Source: DATLZC01 sp037444005 | Lineage (GTDB): Bacteria > Chloroflexota > Dehalococcoidia > DSTF01 > JACRBR01 | Reading direction: 5' to 3' | NCBI GenBank assembly: GCA_037444005.1 | Contig: JBBING010000005.1 | Coordinates: 7,141 to 71,140, forward strand | DNA: 64,000 nucleotides | Part shown: positions 59,994 through 64,000 of the stretch, piece after piece | Layout: the number at the start of each line of letters is the position of its first letter | Position numbering within the stretch: position 1 is the stretch's first letter | Position numbers and translations under genes: made by a program | Notes under the pieces: generated by a model | What the model was told of the DNA's origin: nothing | What the model saw: only the letters and a program-made list of their open reading frames with translations | Database searches by the model: none

Positions 59994-60076
59994 CTCGAAT
60001 TACGATACCGCAGGCCGCGGGCCGCGGTCAAGTCGAGCGACCTTCCTCGGAGCGCGCGGCGAACGAGGGCGCCGTC

Positions 60077-60164
60077 TGGCGGAGGGGGTGGGATTCGAAC
60101 CCACGGTGGTGTGACCCACACCCGTTTTCAAGACGGGCTCCTTAAACCGCTCGGACACCCCTCC
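60077..60164 (-). tRNA. tRNA-Ser (TGA)
   Basis: An 88-base cloverleaf with long variable arm and encoded CCA. The anticodon loop CTTGAAA gives UGA, reading UCA. The T-arm GTGGGTTCGAATCCCAC is intact and the acceptor stem pairs GGAGGGG with CCCCTCC. It is a serine tRNA by its variable arm, not a suppressor. Confidence 0.93.
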
Positions 60165-60269
60165 GGCGCATTCGCATTCTACCAGTCCGGCCGTGCCCCC
60201 GTTCCCCGCTTGACCCTGCCGCCGCGACGCCGTACGTTCTCGCCATCCCACCGACGAAGGAGTCCCACC

Positions 60270-60641
60270 ATGGCCTACGACCCTATCGCTGTGGTCCGCG
60301 CCTTCTGCGACGCCTGGTCGCGTCGCGACCCGGAGGAGATCGCCGGCTGGTTCACCGACGACGCCGTCTACCACAACATCCCCATGGAGCCGGCGAAGGG
60401 ACGGGACAACATCCTGAACCTCCTGCGGTTCATCCTCGCCCCGGCGCAGAAGGTCGAATTCGAGATTCGCGGCGTCGCCGCCGCCGGCGACACCGTCTTC
60501 ACCGAGCGGATCGATCGGTTCGAGATGAACGGCAAGCAGGTCGAGCTCCCCGTCGCCGGCGTGTTCGAAGTGGAGGGCGACAAGATCCGCGCGTGGCGCG
60601 ACTACTTCGATCTGGCGACGTGGACGAAACAGGCGACATAA
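60270..60641 (+). CDS. SnoaL/NTF2-like protein (limonene-1,2-epoxide hydrolase type)
   Basis: 123 aa NTF2-fold protein. The pattern VVRAFCDAWSRRDPEEIAGWFTDDAVYHNIPME followed by GRDNILNLLRFIL and FEMNGKQVELPVAGVFEVEGDKIRAWRDYFD resembles the limonene epoxide hydrolase group, which has catalytic Asp-Arg-Asp residues. GAAGGAG before the ATG. Followed 15 bases later by the cyclase gene, so probably co-transcribed. The reaction is not certain. Confidence 0.78.
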   Translation: MAYDPIAVVRAFCDAWSRRDPEEIAGWFTDDAVYHNIPMEPAKGRDNILNLLRFILAPAQKVEFEIRGVAAAGDTVFTERIDRFEMNGKQVELPVAGVFEVEGDKIRAWRDYFDLATWTKQAT

Positions 60642-60656
60642 CGGAGGGGCGCGCCG

Positions 60657-61586
60657 ATGGCTGAACGCTGGCCCCGGCCCACGTCCGACGCCGACGTCAT
60701 CGCCTACTTCCAGTCGCTGAGCAACTGGGGACGCTGGGGCGCCGACGACGAGCGCGGGGCGCTGAATCTCATCACGCCCGAGAAGACGGCCCGGGCGGTC
60801 GCCCTCGCGCGCGAGGGCGTCACGGTGTCGGCCGCGCGCCCGCTCGACACCGTGGCGGCCGCCGACAACGCCTGGCCGCTGGTCCACCTGATGACCGGCG
60901 CGGGCACGGACCCCGGCGCCACCGGCAGCGGGGATTACCTTGCGCTCCGGTTCCACGGGTACGCTCACACCCATCTCGACGCCCTCTGCCACATGTTCTG
61001 GGACGGGAAGCTGTACAACGGCCGCGATCAGAGCGCCGTCACCTCGCAGGGCGCGGGGGCAGGCTCCGTGGCGGCGGCGGAAGCGGGCATCGTGACGCGC
61101 GGCGTGCTCATCGACGCGCCCCGGCTCCGTGGCCGGCCGCGGCTCGAGCCAGGTGAGGCCCTGTACCCGGAAGACCTCGAAGCCGCGGAAGCGGCCCAGA
61201 ACGTCCGCGTCGCGGAAGGCGACGCGCTCCTCGTGTATACGGGCCGCTGGCGGCGCCGGCAGGAGGCAGGCCCGTGGGACGTCAACAGCGAAGGGCTGGC
61301 GGGACTCCACGCCGCGTGTCTGCCGTGGCTCCACGAGCGTGGCGTCGCGGTGTTGGGCTGCGACGGCGTCAGCGACGTCATGCCGAGCGGCTTTCCCGGC
61401 GTCGGGCTGCCCATCCACCGCGTCGGCATCGTGGCCATGGGCTTGCATCTGCTCGACAACTGCGACCTCGAGGCCCTGGCGGAGGCGTGCGCGGCGCGGT
61501 CGCGGTGGGAGTTCCTGTTCGTGGTCGCGCCGCTGCGGGTGGCGGGAGGCACAGGCTCGCCGGTCAACCCCATCGCCGTGTTCTAG
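60657..61586 (+). CDS. Cyclase-family (kynurenine formamidase-like) metal-dependent hydrolase
   Basis: 309 aa. The HGYAHTHLDALCH motif (near residue 100, H-x-x-T-H-x-D) is the metal-binding signature of the cyclase family; LLVYTGRWRRR and ACLPWLHERGVAVLGCDG are other conserved blocks. Members act on amides, esters and lactones, e.g. kynurenine formamidase, isatin hydrolase. No tryptophan pathway genes are nearby, so the substrate is unknown. Convergent with the YegS-like gene. Confidence 0.82.
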   Translation: MAERWPRPTSDADVIAYFQSLSNWGRWGADDERGALNLITPEKTARAVALAREGVTVSAARPLDTVAAADNAWPLVHLMTGAGTDPGATGSGDYLALRFHGYAHTHLDALCHMFWDGKLYNGRDQSAVTSQGAGAGSVAAAEAGIVTRGVLIDAPRLRGRPRLEPGEALYPEDLEAAEAAQNVRVAEGDALLVYTGRWRRRQEAGPWDVNSEGLAGLHAACLPWLHERGVAVLGCDGVSDVMPSGFPGVGLPIHRVGIVAMGLHLLDNCDLEALAEACAARSRWEFLFVVAPLRVAGGTGSPVNPIAVF

Positions 61587-62509
61587 CGCCGGCTCCACAC
61601 CGGCGCGTGGAGCCCGTCGCGCGGGACGATAGTCTCGATGGCTTCGGGGGCGATGTCCACCAGCGCGGGCGTCTCGCCCAGGTACTCCCCGTCGACCTGC
61701 ACCGCGAGCCCGGGGGTCTCGACCTCGAACGAGCGCACCTGCCGCACGACAGCGGTGGGCGAGCGGTCCAGCGTGCCCAGGAAGGCACGGGCGAGATACG
61801 AGGCCACGCTCACCGGTCCCCCGCGGGTCATCAGCGTGAGGTCCAGCGCGCCATCGTCCACCCGAGCGTCCGGGGAGAGGGTGACGGCTCCCCCGTACGA
61901 CCGGGTGTTGCTCACGGTGGCCCAGAAGAGGTCGGTGGCGAGCGCCTGCCCGTTCACGCGCACGCGCGCGGGCCGCGCGCGGAGCGAGAAGGCGTCCCAT
62001 GCCCCGTGCAGCACATACGACGCCGCGCCCAGGCGCGCCTTCCAGAGGGGCGAGACGTGGTTGACCACCGTCCCGTCGAAGCCGACGCCCGCCACGAGGA
62101 TGAAGTAGCGCGGCGTCCCGCCGGCCAGCGTCGCCCGGCCGAGGTCGATCCGCCGCCGCTCGCCGCGGGCGAGCTCGCGAAAGGCGCGGCGCAGGTTCCG
62201 GGGGATACGCGCTTCCTTCGCCCAGACGTTGGCCGTGCCGGCGGGGACCACGGCGAGGGTCGCCTCCGCGCCGACGAGCCCGTTGATGACCTCGTTGAGT
62301 GTGCCGTCGCCGCCGCACGCCACGACCACGTCGACGCCCGCCGTGGCGGCCTCGCGCGCCAGCTCGACAGCGTGCAGCGGCGCGTCCGTGGCGACGACGT
62401 CGCCTTCCCAACCCTCGCTGGCGACGCCGGCCAGCGCCTCGCGCACGTCCGTGAGGGACGGCGCGCCGCGCGCCGCCGGGTTGTAGATGACGCGGACCCG
62501 CGTGGTCAC
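61583..62509 (-). CDS. Diacylglycerol/lipid kinase (YegS/DgkB family)
   Basis: 308 aa. N-terminal VRVIYNPAARG, VVVACGGDGTLNEVINGLVG (the GGDGT nucleotide-binding motif) and AVVPAGTANVWAKEA are characteristic. C-terminal VQVDGEYLG is the other signature. It phosphorylates diacylglycerol or similar lipids using ATP. GTG start at 62509. Lies 20 bases after the FrnE-like gene, which is upstream on the same strand. Confidence 0.86.
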   Translation of the reverse strand: MTTRVRVIYNPAARGAPSLTDVREALAGVASEGWEGDVVATDAPLHAVELAREAATAGVDVVVACGGDGTLNEVINGLVGAEATLAVVPAGTANVWAKEARIPRNLRRAFRELARGERRRIDLGRATLAGGTPRYFILVAGVGFDGTVVNHVSPLWKARLGAASYVLHGAWDAFSLRARPARVRVNGQALATDLFWATVSNTRSYGGAVTLSPDARVDDGALDLTLMTRGGPVSVASYLARAFLGTLDRSPTAVVRQVRSFEVETPGLAVQVDGEYLGETPALVDIAPEAIETIVPRDGLHAPVWSRR

Positions 62510-62529
62510 GCCGGCATCATGGCAGCGGC

Positions 62530-63168
62530 TCAGCCGCCGGGCAACTCCCGCGGCCCCGCTCCCATGCGCCGGGCGACGCTCGCGAACACGGGGTAGTCCT
62601 GCGCGCCGACGATGGGCAGCCGTCCGTCGAACACGAAGGTCGGCGTGCCGCTAACGCCTTGCGAGCGAGCCTCGTCCGTGGCGTCGTCTACGGCGCGCTC
62701 GTACCGCCGGTCCTCCAGCGCCGCGCGGAGGGCCTCCGCGGGCGCGCCGGCTTCCCCGGCCACGGCAACCAGCGTCTCGATGTCGCCGATGCCAACGCCG
62801 CGTTGGAAATAGGCGGCGAAGAGCCCTCGATGGAAGGCGTCGAAGCGGTCCGGGGCGCGCTCGCGGACGAACTCGGCCGCCTCGAGGGCGAGGTGCGAGT
62901 TCGGGAGGAGGCGCGGGCGCCGCAGCGTGACGCCGAAGTCCTTCGCCATAGCCACGAGCCGCTCCCAGTAGGCGAGGGCCCGCGGGCTCGGCTGTTCGAG
63001 GGGGATGCCGCCGGGGGGCGTCTCGGGATGCAGCTCGAAGGGGCGCCACTCCAGCGCGACGTCGAAGTCGCGGGCCAGCCGTTCGGCCTGCACGAGGCCG
63101 AGGAAGCACCAGGGTCAGACGTAGTCGGAGTAGACGATGACGCGCAGAGGGTTCGCTGCCTCGCTCAC
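62530..63168 (-). CDS. DsbA/FrnE-like thioredoxin-fold selenoprotein (Sec in UPWC), UGA at 63115-63117
   Basis: 212 aa when the UGA at codon 18 is read, starting with GTG at 63168. N terminus: PLRVIVYSDYV-U-PWCFLGLVQAERLA. In the FrnE/2-hydroxychromene-2-carboxylate isomerase-like DsbA family this position is the first Cys of CPWC, so Sec gives a UxxC active site. The rest (WRPFELHPETPPGG, FHRGLFAAYFQRGVGIGD, ARSQGVSGTPTFVFDGRLPIVGAQ) is full length and typical, including the cis-Pro loop. A SECIS-like hairpin starts 14 bases after the UGA. Without readthrough the protein would lose its catalytic motif. Confidence 0.83.
63084..63100 (-). promoter_or_regulatory. bSECIS hairpin of the FrnE-like selenoprotein
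   Basis: On the minus strand CGGCCT (63100-63095), pentaloop CGTGC, AGGCCG (63089-63084): a perfect 6-bp stem. The loop begins 21 bases after the UGA and has the GU needed by SelB. The loop differs by only one base from that of the DUF1573 gene (GGTGC). Confidence 0.7.
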
Positions 63169-63201
63169 GGCGCCATGGTAACAGGGTCCGCGACCTCCGG
63201 C

Positions 63202-63972
63202 CTACGGTCCCGCGAGGTCGATCACGCAGTGGATGCGCCGGCCGTCGGGGTCGTCGCGCACGGCGCAGCCGGCGCCCGCCAGCGAGAACGCGGGGCTGAG
63301 GATCACCTGGCTGTGGGGCGGGCTCTCGAGCCAGCTCCGGAGGATGTCGCGCGGGCTCCAGCCGCCCCAGCCCCAGCCCATCACCTCGCCCAGGTAGGCG
63401 TTCGCTGTGAGGCCCGCGGCCCGGATCCGGTCGGCGAACGTCCGGCCGTCGGGCCCGGTGTGGTCGTGCCAATCGAGCCGCAACGCGAGGAGCGCGTACG
63501 ACGTGGACGACGTCACCAGTGCGGGGTGGACGCTCAGCGGGACGAGCCCTCGAGCGCTCCGTTCGGCGTTGACCAGCGCGAGAAGCTCCGCGGCGAGCCC
63601 GGCGTCGAGAGCCGGCTCCGGCGCCGGGGGTGGCGCGGGAGGTGGAGGAGCCGAGGATGGGCGGGAGGACGGCGGACTCGTCACGCCGGCGACTTGCGCG
63701 GCGGGCGTGGGCGGGGGCGGTGGGGGAGGCGTCGGCGTCGGCTCCGACGTCGGTGTGGGCGCCGCGGCGGTGGCGGCGCGCGCGAGCGCGTCGCCCAGGC
63801 GGACGTCGTCGGCCCGCGAGAGCCCCGGCAGGACACCGGCCGGCTCGGCCGGCGCCGGGTCCGTCCGGAGAGAGGTGGCGATCAGGGCCGCGGCGATGGC
63901 GACCGCCGCCAGCAGGGCGCCGACGGAGAGGGCAGACCTGGCGGCGTCGGGCCTGGCGCCGCGGGGGCTCAC
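63202..63972 (-). CDS. CAP-domain (SCP/PR1) extracellular protein
   Basis: 256 aa. Short cytoplasmic N terminus, one membrane helix (LLAAVAIAAALIATSL), a Pro/Thr-rich linker (residues about 65-120), then a CAP domain: LLALVNAERSARGLVPLSVHPALV, WHDHTGPDGRTFADRI, NAYLGEVMGWG and SPPHSQVILSPAFSLAGAGC, ending with a Cys pair. CAP proteins are secreted, often with lipid- or metal-binding roles. GTG start at 63972; the window ends 28 bases upstream. Confidence 0.84.
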   Translation of the reverse strand: MSPRGARPDAARSALSVGALLAAVAIAAALIATSLRTDPAPAEPAGVLPGLSRADDVRLGDALARAATAAAPTPTSEPTPTPPPPPPPTPAAQVAGVTSPPSSRPSSAPPPPAPPPAPEPALDAGLAAELLALVNAERSARGLVPLSVHPALVTSSTSYALLALRLDWHDHTGPDGRTFADRIRAAGLTANAYLGEVMGWGWGGWSPRDILRSWLESPPHSQVILSPAFSLAGAGCAVRDDPDGRRIHCVIDLAGP

Positions 63973-64000
63973 CCGGGCTCCTTAGAACCAGCGCCGCGCG

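Noticed and set aside
60077..60164. Selenocysteine tRNA (anticodon UGA)
   Set aside because: The anticodon UGA in DNA sense reads codon UCA. A tRNA-Sec has UCA as anticodon, a longer acceptor stem (8 bp) and longer D-stem. This is an ordinary serine tRNA.
1..64000. General reassignment of UGA to an amino acid
   Set aside because: Many confident genes end at TGA, several with the next start codon overlapping it (for example dnaB and murT). UGA is used as a stop here, so only the specific cases are recoded or faulty.
1..64000. CRISPR arrays, insertion sequences, prophage or integrase genes
   Set aside because: No spaced direct repeats of CRISPR type, no transposase, recombinase or phage structural gene was recognised. 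The only repeats are the palindrome cluster and the 95-bp pair.

Overview
The window is about 64 kb of very GC-rich, densely packed bacterial DNA. It contains one run of 22 Ns (22587-22608), so it is a draft scaffold, probably metagenome-derived. The gene content suggests a monoderm or atypical-envelope aerobe. Chloroflexota is my best guess, but no rRNA or marker tree is available to confirm it. Evidence for this: MurT/GatD peptidoglycan amidation, Lgt with several lipobox lipoproteins, a DnaD-type replication protein, YmdB, a ydaO-class c-di-AMP riboswitch, an F420-type LLM oxidoreductase, two B12-dependent (class II) ribonucleotide reductases, System II cytochrome c maturation, cytochrome bd, and Flp/Tad pilus parts.

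Layout. 1-9 kb: MoxR remnant, Nif3-like protein, a c-di-AMP riboswitch driving trehalose synthesis (otsA-otsB), an amidohydrolase with an in-frame TGA, ymdB-PHP, a lipoprotein and a Rieske protein. 8.3-13.3 kb: a replication operon rplI-hyp-dnaB-dnaD-like-double AAA+ loader, then nfu. 13.3-18.8 kb: LLM oxidoreductase, purL, DUF4389, SDR, Flp pilin. 18.8-25.0 kb (minus strand): PCYCGC protein-TPR-ccdA-resB-ccsA-resA plus a five-heme cytochrome c. 25.3-28.7 kb: hemA and a four-gene envelope operon whose first gene (DUF1573) is read through a UGA. 28.8-36 kb: sortase-type surface protein, cydAB, GAF-PAS-GGDEF-EAL protein, tRNA-Glu, tRNA-Gln and a palindromic repeat cluster. 36-40.4 kb: M23 peptidase-resA-resB-lgt-glutaredoxin operon. 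40.4-43.8 kb: TadE/TadG cluster with a direct repeat around a truncated gene. 44-53 kb: nrdR with tandem NrdR boxes, small genes, and two class II RNR genes. 53-56 kb: gatD-murT. 56-60 kb: csoR-copA copper module. 60-64 kb: tRNA-Ser, metabolic genes, a DsbA/FrnE-like protein with Sec in place of the first active-site Cys, and a CAP-domain protein.

The most notable result is that two genes have an in-frame UGA where their families carry a redox Cys: the DUF1573 protein (Cys-Sec pair) and the FrnE-like protein (UPWC). Each UGA is followed at bacterial SECIS distance by a stable hairpin with a pentaloop ending GUGC. In the DUF1573 gene the next gene's ATG overlaps the stop that lies beyond the UGA, which supports readthrough. 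Two further genes (murT and an amidohydrolase) also have a single in-frame TGA but no convincing SECIS; these look like nonsense changes, sequence errors or leaky readthrough. TGA is the normal stop for many other genes here, so the code is not generally reassigned. The second notable result is the c-di-AMP riboswitch upstream of trehalose-6-phosphate synthase, which would link the second messenger to a compatible solute.
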